A stretch of DNA of 64,000 nt from DATFRY01 sp035489015 (GTDB lineage Bacteria; Myxococcota_A; Polyangia; Haliangiales; Haliangiaceae), in assembly GCA_035489015.1 (NCBI GenBank), contig DATHKR010000056.1, positions 34,313 to 98,312 on the forward strand, written 5' to 3'. Position numbers and translations under genes: made by a program. Position 1 is the first letter of the stretch. Every line of letters starts with the position of its first letter. The notes under the pieces were generated by a model. It was not told the origin of the DNA and searched no databases. It saw nothing but the letters and a program-made list of their open reading frames with translations. Shown in pieces: positions 1 through 11,253 of this stretch.

Positions 1-1
1 C

Positions 2-328
2 GACCCGGCCGCGGTGAAGCCGCTGGTCGACGCCGCCGAGCGCGAGGAGGAGCCCGACATCGCGGTCGAGATGTGCGAGGCGGCGTTCGAGCTGGGCGGC
101 GCGGCCCAGACCGCCGACCTGCGCCGCGCGGTGGACATGCTGCTCCGCGTGATCGAGGAGGACGGGGCGCCCGGCGCCGCCCGCCGCGACGCCCTCGAGC
201 ACCTGCGCAGCCACGTCGCCCCCGAGCCGGCCACCGCGGTGGACGGCGCCGCCATCGCGACCTGGTGGCGAGCTCGTCGCGACCAGCTCGTCTGGCAGGC
301 GGACACCCGCCGCTTTCGCGCCCCCTGA
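2..328 (+). CDS. HEAT-like repeat protein, C-terminal part only
   Basis: The reading frame is open to the left edge, so only about the last 108 residues are present and the true start lies outside the window. A GTG at 14 is in frame but is not needed as a start. What is visible is a series of short amphipathic helices rich in Ala, Glu and Arg, such as EEEPDIAVEMCEAAFELGG, followed by a Trp-rich tail (ATWWRARRDQLVW). That pattern resembles the end of HEAT-repeat scaffold proteins, which act in protein-protein contacts. No catalytic motif is visible, so the assignment is by pattern only. The next gene begins 58 bases downstream and appears to have its own promoter. Confidence 0.5.
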   Translation, partial: DPAAVKPLVDAAEREEEPDIAVEMCEAAFELGGAAQTADLRRAVDMLLRVIEEDGAPGAARRDALEHLRSHVAPEPATAVDGAAIATWWRARRDQLVWQADTRRFRAP

Positions 329-372
329 CGCCCGCCGCGGGTGCAGCGGGCGCGGCGCGGGCGGCGGCGAGG

Positions 373-378
373 TATCAT
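373..378 (+). promoter_or_regulatory. Putative -10 element, leaderless start
   Basis: TATCAT lies 8 bases before the ATG at 387, so transcription would begin at or just before the start codon. There is no Shine-Dalgarno sequence in the 8 bases between. The same TANNNT layout recurs before several other genes here. Confidence 0.45.
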
Positions 379-386
379 GCGCCGGC

Positions 387-1511
387 ATGTCACTTCAGCC
401 GGTGGGGGAGAGTCTCGGGGAGGAGACGCGAGCGGCGTGGCTGCGGTTGCTCGACAGCCGGCCCGACAGCCGGATCGAGTACCACCCGGATCTGGTCGAC
501 GCCGCCACGCCGGCCGGGACCACCGCGATGGTGTACAGCGAGGCCGACGGGCCCGGCGTGCGCGCGCTGACCGCGCTCATCCCCAAGCGGGTGCGGGTGG
601 TGCGCGCCAGCTACGTCGACCGGTTGCTGTCGCTGTCCGGCTACCGGCTGGTCGCCGACGGCGTGCTCGGCGCCGAGGACGGCCCCGCCCTGGCCCGCTT
701 CTTCGACGAGGCGATCGAGCTCCTCGACGCGGGCCGCGCCGACTGCCTCTACTTCGATGACCTCGAGGTCGGCTCGGCCATGTGGCAGACCCTCGAGGCG
801 CTCGAGCGCGATCACCGGGTGGTCCTCTACCACCCGAGCGGCACCCAGGCGCACTGGTGGATCCAGTTCCCCGAGGTGGCTGACGACTACTGGAACAAGT
901 TCTCGGGCAAGGCGCGCTACAAGCTGCGCCGCAAGCTGAAGAACATCGAGCACACCGTCTTCAAGGCCACCCGCCCCGACGACGTGCCCGAGTTCCTGCG
1001 CAAGGCCGCCACCATCTCCGAGCGCTCGTGGCAGGGGCGACGCATCGGCCTGCGGGTGACCGACTCACCCGAGGAGCGGCGCTATCACCAGCTCCTGGCC
1101 GAGCACGGCGCGCTGCGCAGCTACGTGCTCGACGGGCCGGACGGGCCGATCGCGTTCCTGCGCGGCTTCCGGTCCGGCGACTGCTACGTGCACGACGAGA
1201 TCGGCTTCGACAGCGACCACGCCAAGCTGTCGCCCGGGACGATCCTGCTCTATCACGCGCTCGAGGACCTGACCGCCGACGGCTGCCCGCGCCGGCTCGA
1301 CTTCGGCCTGGGCGACGCCGAGTACAAGCAGCACTTCGGCAACCACCAGACCGAGAGCGGCCCGGTGGTGGCGGTGGCGCGGCGGCTGCGCCCGCGCGCC
1401 GCGCTGCTGGTCGAGCAGCTGCGCCGCACCGCCGATCAACGCGCGCGCGATCTGCTGCGCCGGACCGGGCTCTACGAGCGCATGCGGCGCATCTACCGCG
1501 GCCGCGCCTGA
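387..1511 (+). CDS. GNAT/FemAB-like acyltransferase
   Basis: A 374-residue protein of the GNAT fold class that includes CelD/BcsL and FemAB-like enzymes (Acetyltransf_6 type). These move an acyl or aminoacyl group from CoA or tRNA to an amino group, often in envelope or polysaccharide assembly. The N-terminal half starts a substrate domain. The region around residues 170-200 carries a basic stretch (KARYKLRRKLKNIE), as is usual in this family. The C-terminal GNAT core runs from about residue 200 to 330, with the acyl-CoA-binding end near DFGLGDAEYKQHFG. No signal peptide or membrane segment is seen, so it is probably cytoplasmic. The ATG at 387 fits the adjacent TATCAT. It ends 25 bases from a convergent gene. 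The substrate cannot be told from sequence. Confidence 0.75.
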   Translation: MSLQPVGESLGEETRAAWLRLLDSRPDSRIEYHPDLVDAATPAGTTAMVYSEADGPGVRALTALIPKRVRVVRASYVDRLLSLSGYRLVADGVLGAEDGPALARFFDEAIELLDAGRADCLYFDDLEVGSAMWQTLEALERDHRVVLYHPSGTQAHWWIQFPEVADDYWNKFSGKARYKLRRKLKNIEHTVFKATRPDDVPEFLRKAATISERSWQGRRIGLRVTDSPEERRYHQLLAEHGALRSYVLDGPDGPIAFLRGFRSGDCYVHDEIGFDSDHAKLSPGTILLYHALEDLTADGCPRRLDFGLGDAEYKQHFGNHQTESGPVVAVARRLRPRAALLVEQLRRTADQRARDLLRRTGLYERMRRIYRGRA

Positions 1512-1536
1512 ATCGATCGGCCCGGCCGGCCCGCGC

Positions 1537-2253
1537 TCACTCGGCGACCCGGCGCAGGCCGCGCAGGATCACCAGGAGGTGCTCCTCGCCCAGGCTCGAC
1601 CAGACGTTGTAGAGACACTCGGCGTCGGCCGCCTCGACGAAGGCCAGCTGGCGCGCGCCGGCCCCGCCCTCGGGTCCGTAGCCGGCCCGGCTGCCGTCGG
1701 CCCAGACGACCTCGTGCGGCCAGGCCGGACCGCCCCCCTTGGTCACGCCGGCGCCGGCCACGCCGAACGCGCTGCGCCCGCAGTCGTCGCAGTCGTCGCC
1801 GCTCGACTTCGTGCCGGGCAGGCCCTTCTTGTCGTAGGCCACCGCCCATCCGCCGTGGAAGCTGGCGCGGCGAGGCTTCGCGCCGGCGCCGGCGCCCAGA
1901 TCGGTCGGGACCAGGAGCGGACAGCCCGCCCGGTTCTCCGCCTTTCGGTGCTCGGTCAGGAACACGCGCGGCACCTCCTTCTTCGCGATCCGATCCGCCG
2001 CCCACGGCGCCGGGTCGGCGGGCGGCGCGGGCTGCTCGGCCGCCGGTGGCGGCTCATCGGGCGGCGGGTTCGTCTGCGCGGTCGTCGGCGGCTCCGCCAC
2101 TTGCTCTTCCTCGGCGCTGGCCGCGGGCGTCGCGCTCGCGGCCTGGTTGGTGGACGGCGGCGGTCCCGCGGCGGGTCCGCACGCACCGGCGATCGAGAGG
2201 GCGAGAGCGGCGACCAGAGCGAGCGTGACAGGGAGAGTGGGCGCGATTCGCAT
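1537..2253 (-). CDS. Putative lipoprotein, function unknown
   Basis: A 238-residue secreted protein. It begins MRIAPTLP followed by a hydrophobic stretch that ends in an Ala/Gly-rich segment and a cysteine (IAGACG), which looks like a somewhat atypical lipoprotein signal. Next comes a Pro/Ala/Glu-rich low-complexity linker (residues about 25-85). A compact C-terminal domain follows, with Cys-rich and Gly-rich segments (GDDCDDCGRSAFG). I recognise no family. The start at 2253 is preferred over an in-frame ATG 27 bases upstream, because a TAGGAT box lies 5 bases before it and the signal peptide then begins properly. It is transcribed away from the deacetylase gene upstream on the same strand, separated by about 230 bases that contain hairpins. 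Confidence 0.55.
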   Translation of the reverse strand: MRIAPTLPVTLALVAALALSIAGACGPAAGPPPSTNQAASATPAASAEEEQVAEPPTTAQTNPPPDEPPPAAEQPAPPADPAPWAADRIAKKEVPRVFLTEHRKAENRAGCPLLVPTDLGAGAGAKPRRASFHGGWAVAYDKKGLPGTKSSGDDCDDCGRSAFGVAGAGVTKGGGPAWPHEVVWADGSRAGYGPEGGAGARQLAFVEAADAECLYNVWSSLGEEHLLVILRGLRRVAE

Positions 2254-2258
2254 GCCGC

Positions 2259-2264
2259 ATCCTA
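2259..2264 (-). promoter_or_regulatory. Putative -10 element, leaderless start
   Basis: On the minus strand TAGGAT stands 5 bases before the ATG at 2253, consistent with a leaderless or nearly leaderless transcript for the lipoprotein gene. Confidence 0.4.
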
Positions 2265-2412
2265 TCCGGAGCCGCATCAAGGCGGCCAGCCGGGGCCCCT
2301 ACGGGGCGCCCGACCTGGGCTCGCTTCGACGGCAACGACGAAGGGCTGGCGTCGGGCGCCGACCACATCATCCAGGAGCTCGGGCTCGAGCCAGCGCTCT
2401 GAATGTCAAAGG

Positions 2413-2448
2413 CCCGCACTTTGTGCGGGGTGCGCAATCCGGTGCGCA
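2413..2448 (-). terminator. Two consecutive hairpins, possible terminator
   Basis: CCCGCAC (2413-2419) pairs with GTGCGGG (2423-2429) across a three-base loop. TGCGCA (2431-2436) then pairs with TGCGCA (2443-2448). They lie just downstream of the minus-strand deacetylase stop at 2485. Only a short CCTTTG follows on that strand, so this is not a classical U-tract terminator. Confidence 0.35.
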
Positions 2449-2484
2449 GCCTTTGCGGGGGGCTCCCCGGTCTCGATCGCGCGA

Positions 2485-3321
2485 TCAGCTGGGCGCGAAG
2501 CACTCCGAGACCGAGCCCCCCTGGAGCTCCTCTCGGCGGAGGACGCCGATGATCTCGCGCAGATCCTCGGTGCACTGGGGGTTGTCGTCGTGCATGAGGA
2601 CGATGTCGCCGGCGCCGATCTGGTCGAACGAGTCGTGGCTGTCGGCCGCCGCCTTTCGCTCGTGACGCAGGGAGTCGCGCGCGTCGACCGACCAGAACAC
2701 GACCGACATCCGGTTGCGGAGCATCCACAGCCCGGTGCTCTTCTCCATGACCCCGTGGGGAGGGCGGAACAGCGACGAGGAGGCGCCGAACCGGGAGACG
2801 ATGTCGAGCGTGCGCTGGGTCTGGCCGCTCAGATCGTCGTGTGTGTGGTTGTAGCCGTGGATGCCGATCTCGTGTCCGGCATCGACGATGTCGCGAAATA
2901 CATCGGGGTTTCGCTCGATCGCGAGACCGAGGACGAAGAACGTCGCGCGCATCCGGCTGGCCTCGAGGACGTCGAGGACCTGCCGGGTGTGCACCGGATG
3001 CGGACCGTCGTCGAAGGTCAGCGCGACCTTGCGGCTGCCGCGCGCCAGGCGCCAGCAAACGATCCGGTTGAGTGGCCGGTGACTGAACACCTCCGCCACG
3101 ACCCCCTTCACCAGCCACTTCAACAGCGGTGGCTTCTTCCCACCCATCCCGTTCGCGCCCATGTGTCCGCCGGCAGTGTGCAGCTTGAATGCCAGATGCT
3201 GGCGCACGTGCAAGAGCCGATGACTCGCGGGCGTCGACTCGCCCGACGGTGCGCGCTGTGGTCCGGGTGTCGACATCGAGGTCAGGTCGGTCGACATCAG
3301 CGTCGGGTCGATCGACCCCAC
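2485..3321 (-). CDS. Polysaccharide deacetylase (NodB-type)
   Basis: A carbohydrate esterase 4 enzyme that removes N-acetyl groups from chitin-like or peptidoglycan sugars using a divalent metal. The motifs appear in order: TFDDGPHP (catalytic Asp and metal Asp), HGYNHTH (the two metal His residues), RPPHG (active-site Arg/Pro loop) and IVLMHDDN (C-terminal His motif). The NodB domain occupies about the last 190 residues. The first 60-70 residues are Ser/Thr/Pro-rich and poorly conserved. Translation may therefore begin at a later ATG, for example 3297 or 3162. A 14-bp palindrome overlaps the annotated start, which supports a later one. No clear signal peptide is seen. The porin gene is divergent. 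Confidence 0.85.
   Translation of the reverse strand: MGSIDPTLMSTDLTSMSTPGPQRAPSGESTPASHRLLHVRQHLAFKLHTAGGHMGANGMGGKKPPLLKWLVKGVVAEVFSHRPLNRIVCWRLARGSRKVALTFDDGPHPVHTRQVLDVLEASRMRATFFVLGLAIERNPDVFRDIVDAGHEIGIHGYNHTHDDLSGQTQRTLDIVSRFGASSSLFRPPHGVMEKSTGLWMLRNRMSVVFWSVDARDSLRHERKAAADSHDSFDQIGAGDIVLMHDDNPQCTEDLREIIGVLRREELQGGSVSECFAPS
3305..3318. promoter_or_regulatory. 14-bp perfect palindrome, possible operator
   Basis: GGGTCGATCGACCC reads the same on both strands. It lies between the divergent deacetylase and porin genes if the deacetylase starts at a downstream ATG. A TTGACA hexamer at 3334-3339 on the plus strand could be a -35 box for the porin, although no good -10 is visible. Confidence 0.3.
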
Positions 3322-3375
3322 ATCGAGGTCGCCTTGACACCCACGTGACCGTGAGGAAGGCTGGTCGCGGGGGTC

Positions 3376-4668
3376 TTGGTCCGTTCATGCAACGGCCTGG
3401 CGGCGCGCCTCGCGCTGCTCGGCACTCTATGCGGCGCCGGGAGATGGTCACTGGCGCAGACGACGACGGCGCCGTCGCCGCCGCCGTCGACGGCGCCCGA
3501 GCCGGCCCCCGAGCTGGCCCCCGAGCCGGAGCCCACCTTCCCGCTGCCCCTGGTCGCGATTCACGGCTTCGTCAGCCAGGGCGCGTTCCTGTCGACCGAC
3601 AACGACTACCTGGGCCGCTCCGAGCGCGGCAGCTTCGAGTTCTTCGAGGCCGCGGTCAACGTGTCCACCGAGGTCGCCGACCGCCTGCGGGTCGGCGCCC
3701 AGCTGTTCACCCGCGACCTCGGCCCGGTCGGCAACTACGAGATGTCCCTCGACTGGGCCTACCTGGACTACCGCTGGCGCGAGTGGCTCGGCCTGCGGGC
3801 CGGGCGGATCAAGATGCCGATGGGGCTCTACAACGAGTACTCCGACATCGACGCCGCGCGCGTGCCGATCCTCTTGCCCCAGAGCGTCTATCCGATCGTC
3901 AGCCGCGACTTCCTCCTCGCCCAGACCGGCTTCTCGCTCTACGGCTCGCGCTCGCTGGACGCGGCCGGCGGCGCGGACTACCAGATCTTCGGCGGGACGA
4001 TCTTCATCACCCAGTCCAGCTACGTCGACACGCCGGAGCTGCGCGACATCGACACCAAGGTGGTGGCCGGCGCACAGCTGTTCTGGCGCACCCCGGTGGT
4101 CGGCCTGCGGCTCGGCGCCAGCTACCTCCACGCCGACATCGCCTTCCACCTCCAGTACGACGCGTACACCACCGCCCAGCTGATCATGTCGGGCGCCGTC
4201 GAGCCGGGCTTCGACGGCAAGTTCGAGCTCGGCCTGCGCGACATCCACCTCGCGATCGGCTCGCTCGAGTACAGCATCGGCGACTGGGTGCTCGCCGCGG
4301 AGTACAGCCGCTGGTGGTTCGAGATCTACACCACCCTGCCGCTGCTGCCCGGCAGCCAGGAGGACAGCGAGCGCATGTACGGGATGGTCACCCGCCGTCT
4401 GCTCCCCTGGTTGGAGGCGGGCGCCTACTACTCGCTCTACTTCGTAGACCCCGACGACCGCGGTGGACACGGCGACCGCTTCGCCGCTCCCGACCGGGCG
4501 TTCCAGAAGGACCTCGCGGTCAGCGCCCGGTTCGACGTCAACGACTGGTGGCTGTGGAAGCTCGAGGCTCACTACATGGACGGGGCCGCCGACCTGTCGC
4601 CGGTCACCAACCCCGACCCGACCCGGCGCTGGGGCTTCTTCCTGGTGAAGACCACGGTCTCCTTCTAG
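3376..4668 (+). CDS. Outer-membrane porin-like beta-barrel protein
   Basis: A 430-residue protein with an N-terminal signal peptide ending near SLAQ and then a Pro/Glu/Ala-rich spacer. A body of alternating aromatic and polar residues follows, typical of an outer-membrane beta-barrel (LRVGAQLFTRDLG, LGLRAGRIKMPMGLYNEYSD). It ends in a terminal Phe (KTTVSF), the usual barrel-assembly signal. The RIKMPMGLYNE segment resembles phosphate-selective and related porins, but the substrate is not evident. TTG at 3376 is taken as the start because it gives a complete signal peptide and has GAGGAAGG about 16 bases upstream. The next gene starts 3 bases after the stop, so the porin, a small binding protein and a hybrid kinase appear to form one operon. 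Confidence 0.75.
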   Translation: MVRSCNGLAARLALLGTLCGAGRWSLAQTTTAPSPPPSTAPEPAPELAPEPEPTFPLPLVAIHGFVSQGAFLSTDNDYLGRSERGSFEFFEAAVNVSTEVADRLRVGAQLFTRDLGPVGNYEMSLDWAYLDYRWREWLGLRAGRIKMPMGLYNEYSDIDAARVPILLPQSVYPIVSRDFLLAQTGFSLYGSRSLDAAGGADYQIFGGTIFITQSSYVDTPELRDIDTKVVAGAQLFWRTPVVGLRLGASYLHADIAFHLQYDAYTTAQLIMSGAVEPGFDGKFELGLRDIHLAIGSLEYSIGDWVLAAEYSRWWFEIYTTLPLLPGSQEDSERMYGMVTRRLLPWLEAGAYYSLYFVDPDDRGGHGDRFAAPDRAFQKDLAVSARFDVNDWWLWKLEAHYMDGAADLSPVTNPDPTRRWGFFLVKTTVSF

Positions 4669-4671
4669 ACG

Positions 4672-5163
4672 ATGGTGGACCCGATGACATGGCGAGGCAG
4701 AGCGCGCGCGGTCGCGTGGCTCGCCGCCTTCCTCGGCCTCGCCGCCGCCCAGGGGACTGCCGAGGAGCCGCGCTCCCTGCCCCCGCTCCGCGATGAAGCG
4801 ACCAGCGAGTACCGCGTCGTCGTCCACCCCGACAATCCGGCCCGCGAGATCAACCGCGCCTTCGTGCGCGGCGCCTTCCTCAAGAAGACGGTGACCTGGG
4901 GCGATGGCGAGACGATCCGCCCGGTCGACCTCGGCAAGATGTTCGCGGCGCGCCAGCGGTTCGCGCGCGAGGTGCTGAACAAGACGCCGGCCCAGCTGCG
5001 CGCCTACTGGAGCCAGCAGATCTTCTCCGGCAAGGGCGTGCCGCCACCCGAGGTCGACTCGGCTGCCGCGGTGATCGCCTACGTGCGGCGTCATCGCGGC
5101 GCGATCGGCTACCTGCCGGCCACGGTCGATCCGGCCGGCACCGTGGTGCTGGTGGTCAGATGA
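4672..5163 (+). CDS. Small periplasmic phosphate-binding-like protein
   Basis: A 163-residue exported protein with a signal peptide (hydrophobic WLAAFLGLAAAQG) and a short version of the PstS-like type II binding fold. The segments YRVVVHPDNPAREI, AFLKKTVTWGDG, YWSQQIFSGKG and GAIGYLPA match the pattern seen in proteins annotated as phosphate ABC transporter substrate-binding. At this length it covers only about one lobe of a full PstS (over 300 residues). It is more likely a sensing or accessory protein than a transporter component, and no Pst permease genes are nearby. It sits 3 bases after the porin and 22 bases before the membrane hybrid kinase, which suggests a porin-binder-sensor module. 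Confidence 0.7.
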   Translation: MVDPMTWRGRARAVAWLAAFLGLAAAQGTAEEPRSLPPLRDEATSEYRVVVHPDNPAREINRAFVRGAFLKKTVTWGDGETIRPVDLGKMFAARQRFAREVLNKTPAQLRAYWSQQIFSGKGVPPPEVDSAAAVIAYVRRHRGAIGYLPATVDPAGTVVLVVR

Positions 5164-5185
5164 GCGCCTCGCCCGGGAGCGGTGG

Positions 5186-7996
<2,811 letters not shown>

Positions 7997-8008
7997 CCCG
8001 GGCCTCGG

Positions 8009-9124
8009 CTACTCGCGCGCCGGGATGGTGAAGTAGAAGGTGCTCCCGCCGCTCGGTCCGCTCTCGACCCAGATCCGACCGCCGTGCTTCTCGACCGCTC
8101 GCTTGCACAGGGCCAGGCCGACGCCGGTGCCCGGCAGGGTCTCGCCGACCCGGTCGAACAGCCCGAAGACTCGCTCGCGCGCGGCCGGCGGGATACCGAT
8201 CCCGTTGTCTCGCACGCCGATCTGCCAGCCGGACGGCTGGGCCTCGGCGGTCACGTGAACCCTGGGGTGCTCGCCGCCGCGGAACTTGATCGCGTTCGCG
8301 AACAGGTTCTGGAAGATCTGCGCCAGCAGCACCGGGTTGGCGCGGAGGGTGGGCAGCGCGTCGCTGGTGACCTCGGCGCCGGACGACTCGATGTCCCCGC
8401 GGAGGTCGTCGACCACGCCGCGGAAGACCGCCCCGCACTCGGTGGGCGGGAAGACCTGCTCGGCCGCGCTCAGCCGCAAGAGGCGGTAGAGGTCGTCCAG
8501 CATGCGGCCCATCCGCTCCCCGGCCGCGACGATCCGCCTGAAGTGGCCGGCGGTCTCGTCGTCCAGGCGGCCCTCGAGCGATTCGGCCAGGATCTCGGTG
8601 AAGCCGACGATCGAGCGCAGCGGGGCGCGCAGGTCGTGCGAGATGGTCTGGTTGACGCTCTCCAGATCCGCCACCTTCTCGTGCAGCGCATCGGTGGCCC
8701 GCTCGAGCGCGGCGTTGAGCGCGCAGAGCTCGAGGTTGCGGCGGTGGAGCTCGACGAACACCTCCACCTTGTTTAGCAGCAGCTGCGGGTTGATCGGCTT
8801 GTACAGGAAGTCGACCGCGCCGACGTCGTAGCCGCGGAAGGCCGCCTCGTCGGAGCGGTCGCCGGCGGTCATGAAGATGATCGGGATCGACCGGGTCGAC
8901 TCGGCGCCCCGCATCAGCTCGGCGGTCTCGTAGCCGTCCATCCCGGGCATCTGCACGTCGAGGAGGACCAGCGCGAACTCCTGCTTGAGCATGAGGCGGA
9001 GCGCCTCGTTGCCCGACCCGGCCCGGACCAGCCGTCGACCGGGATGGCGCAGGAGCTCCTCGAGGACGAGCAGGTTGTCCGGAACATCATCGACCATGAG
9101 CACGCTGACCGACGACGGGATCAT
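8009..9124 (-). CDS. Receiver-histidine kinase (REC-HisKA-HATPase)
   Basis: A 371-residue soluble protein with an N-terminal receiver (phosphoacceptor Asp56 in VLLDVQMPGMDG) and a short coiled coil (125-160). HisKA follows with His163 in QTISHDLRAPLR, then an HATPase domain (NLFANAIKF, VRDNGIGIP, GTGVGLALCK). This order, receiver first and kinase second, is typical of phosphorelay intermediates in which phosphorylation of the receiver controls kinase activity. There is no membrane segment. It is the last gene of a three-gene minus-strand operon, 17 bases after a stand-alone receiver. Its kinase module resembles phytochrome-family kinases, but no chromophore domain is present. Confidence 0.9.
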   Translation of the reverse strand: MIPSSVSVLMVDDVPDNLLVLEELLRHPGRRLVRAGSGNEALRLMLKQEFALVLLDVQMPGMDGYETAELMRGAESTRSIPIIFMTAGDRSDEAAFRGYDVGAVDFLYKPINPQLLLNKVEVFVELHRRNLELCALNAALERATDALHEKVADLESVNQTISHDLRAPLRSIVGFTEILAESLEGRLDDETAGHFRRIVAAGERMGRMLDDLYRLLRLSAAEQVFPPTECGAVFRGVVDDLRGDIESSGAEVTSDALPTLRANPVLLAQIFQNLFANAIKFRGGEHPRVHVTAEAQPSGWQIGVRDNGIGIPPAARERVFGLFDRVGETLPGTGVGLALCKRAVEKHGGRIWVESGPSGGSTFYFTIPARE

Positions 9125-9141
9125 GGGAGCTGCTCCCCCGG

Positions 9142-9534
9142 CTAGATCGCCGGCGTGTGGCGCTCGATGATGGAGAGGAGCTGGGACAGCTTGAGTGGCT
9201 TGGTGACCGTCGCGGCCGGAGCCAGCCCGAGGATCCGCTCGGTCAGCCGGTCGGCGGTCATCACCACGGTCGGGATGCGCGCCAGTGACGGGTCGCGGGC
9301 CTGGGCGGCCCGGAACTCGACCCCGTCCATGATCGGCATGTTGAGGTCGAGCAGGATGAGGTCCGGGCGCAGGCTGCGCAGCAGCTCGAGCGCCTGGGCG
9401 CCGTCGTGGGCGCAGACCACCTGGTAGCCGGCCTCGCTCAGCACGTCGTCGAACGCCTCGCGGTTGTCGACGTCGTCGTCGATCACCAGGATCGAGACCT
9501 CCCTGGTCGGCAGGACGGCCGCCTGTGCCGTCAC
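9142..9534 (-). CDS. Single-domain response regulator
   Basis: A 130-residue CheY-like protein with the acidic pair in ILVIDDD, phosphoacceptor Asp63 in LLDLNMPIMDG, Thr in VVMTAD and the conserved Lys in VTKPLK. There is no output domain, so it probably shuttles phosphate or acts by protein contact. GTG at 9534 is chosen as the start because it lies 4 bases after the stop of the upstream kinase. The frame stays open further upstream, but only with arginine-rich sequence that is antisense to conserved kinase coding. It is the middle gene of a three-gene kinase/receiver operon. Confidence 0.85.
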   Translation of the reverse strand: MTAQAAVLPTREVSILVIDDDVDNREAFDDVLSEAGYQVVCAHDGAQALELLRSLRPDLILLDLNMPIMDGVEFRAAQARDPSLARIPTVVMTADRLTERILGLAPAATVTKPLKLSQLLSIIERHTPAI

Positions 9535-9538
9535 TCGA

Positions 9539-11101
9539 TCACCCGATCGCTCCACCGGCCACGTGCTCCTCGACCATCGCCTCGCCACTCGCGCGGGGCA
9601 GCGCCACCCTGGCGGTGTCCTCGAGCGGCAACTGCACGGTGAACCGCGACCCCTCGCCCGGCCGGCTCGCCACCTCGATGCCGCCCCCGTGGGCCTCGAC
9701 CAGGTGGCGCGCGACCCACAGCCCGATGCCGAAGCCACCGTAGTGGCGCGCCGACACCGCGCGCTCGAACCGCTCGAAGATCCGGACCTGCTGCTCCTCG
9801 GCGATCCCGATCCCGTGGTCGATCACGGTGAGCCGGGCCAGCCGATCGTAGCGCTCCACAGCCACCTCAATCGGCCGCCCGCTGCCGAACTTGATGGCGT
9901 TGGACAGGAGGTTCCCGATCACCGTCTCCAGCGCCATGGCGTCCCAGCACCCCGCCACGGGTTGCTCGGCGCGGACCACCAGCTTCGACTCCGAGCGCTG
10001 GATCATCTCGCGGAAGCGGAGGGCGACCGCGCGGACCAGGTCGGACAGGTCGAGCTCGACCGGGCACAGCGAGATCCGCCCGGCGGTGATCCGGGTGACG
10101 TCGAGCAGGCTGCTGATGAGCGCGGTCAACCGGTCGACCTGGCGAGAGGCGCGGACGAGCTTGCCGGCCAGCTTCTCGGGCAGGTCCACGCCCGGCCCCG
10201 GGTTGCGGACCAGCAGCATGACGCTGGCCAGGTTCAGCTCCAGGGCGGTGACCGGCGTCCTCAGCTCGTGCGACGCGATCGACAGGAACTCATCGCGTGC
10301 CTTGACCGCCTCGCGCAGCTCCTGCTCGGCGCGCTTGCGGTCCGTGATGTCCTGGATGACCGCGACCGAGTGCTCGGGCCGCCCGTCAGCCCCGCTGACC
10401 GACGACAGGGTCTCGCTGACCCACACCGTCGAGCCGTCCGGCCGCACGTAGCGCTTCTCGATCTGGCTGCTGTGCCCGCCGGCCAGGCGCTCGAACGCGC
10501 TCGCGGTGGCGGCGGCGTCGTCGGGGTGGGTCATGTCCTCGTCGCGCAGCGACCGCATCACGTCGAACGGGCGGCCGACCAGGTCGCTGAAGCGCTGGTT
10601 GGCGGAGCCGATGCGGCCGTCGAGATTGATGAGCGCGATGCCGACCGCGACCTGGCTGAAGATCGCGCTCAGCCGACCCTCGCGCTCGCGCACCTGGGCG
10701 ATCGCTTCGCGCCGCTCGCGCCGCACCTCGACCTCGCGCAGCTCGCGCTCCACCGCCGGGGCCAGCCGGGTCAGCCGGCCCTTGACCAGGAAGTCGTGCG
10801 CGCCGGCCTTGAGCGCGCCGACCGCGGTCTCCTCGCCGATCGCGCCGGAGATGATGATGAACGGGAGGTCCGAGCCGCTCTCCTTCAGCACGCCGAGCGC
10901 GGCCCGCGCGTCGAACTCCGGCATGTTGTAGTCGGACAGGACGACGTCCCACTCCCTGGTCGCCAGCGCCTCGCGCAGGGCGTCGGCGGTGTCGACGCGG
11001 ATGTGCTCCACCTCGTAGCCGGAGCGGGACAGCTCGCGCAGGAGCAGCTCGGCGTCGTCCTCGCAGTCCTCGACCAGCAGCGCTCGCAGAGGTTTCTTCA
11101 T
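9539..11101 (-). CDS. Receiver-PAS-histidine kinase
   Basis: A 520-residue soluble hybrid kinase. It has an N-terminal receiver (Asp57 in VVLSDYNMPEFD, Lys in FLVKGR), a PAS sensor (about 140-255, beginning RLSAIFSQVAVGIALIN, with a PAC-type end VIQDITDRKRAE) and HisKA with His278 in SIASHELRTP. An HATPase domain follows (GNLLSNAIKFG, VIDHGIGIA, GFGIGLWVARHLV). ATG at 11101 is chosen because the receiver fold begins directly after it. An upstream in-frame ATG at 11173 would only add basic residues. It heads the three-gene operon and is divergent from the chemosensory operon, with about 150 bases between them. Confidence 0.9.
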   Translation of the reverse strand: MKKPLRALLVEDCEDDAELLLRELSRSGYEVEHIRVDTADALREALATREWDVVLSDYNMPEFDARAALGVLKESGSDLPFIIISGAIGEETAVGALKAGAHDFLVKGRLTRLAPAVERELREVEVRRERREAIAQVREREGRLSAIFSQVAVGIALINLDGRIGSANQRFSDLVGRPFDVMRSLRDEDMTHPDDAAATASAFERLAGGHSSQIEKRYVRPDGSTVWVSETLSSVSGADGRPEHSVAVIQDITDRKRAEQELREAVKARDEFLSIASHELRTPVTALELNLASVMLLVRNPGPGVDLPEKLAGKLVRASRQVDRLTALISSLLDVTRITAGRISLCPVELDLSDLVRAVALRFREMIQRSESKLVVRAEQPVAGCWDAMALETVIGNLLSNAIKFGSGRPIEVAVERYDRLARLTVIDHGIGIAEEQQVRIFERFERAVSARHYGGFGIGLWVARHLVEAHGGGIEVASRPGEGSRFTVQLPLEDTARVALPRASGEAMVEEHVAGGAIG

Positions 11102-11110
11102 CGGTGCGGT

Positions 11111-11126
11111 GCCGGCGCGTGCCGGC
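11111..11126 (-). promoter_or_regulatory. Hairpin in the 5' leader of the PAS kinase gene
   Basis: GCCGGC is repeated with a four-base gap, and because each copy is self-complementary the two can form a stem. It sits 10-25 bases before the ATG at 11101. A TACGCT hexamer (minus strand, 11136-11141) is a possible -10 box further upstream. The regulatory role is unknown. Confidence 0.25.
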
Positions 11127-11253
11127 TTCTCCACGAGCGTACATCGGGAATCACACCGGCGATCGCGATCCATCGAACCGTGCGTTGACCCGATGCGGGT
11201 GAGCCCCGCGTGCGCGCGATTGTTCGCTCCTTGACTCGCGAGCAGGTTGGGCG

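Noticed and set aside
7997..8008. A terminator between the convergent kinase genes
   Set aside because: Only 12 bases separate the stops, and no hairpin with a U-tract is seen there.
9534..9738. A longer N-terminus for the single-domain receiver
   Set aside because: The additional residues are Arg/Ser-rich and lie over the conserved ATPase end of the upstream kinase in another frame. GTG at 9534 fits the operon spacing.
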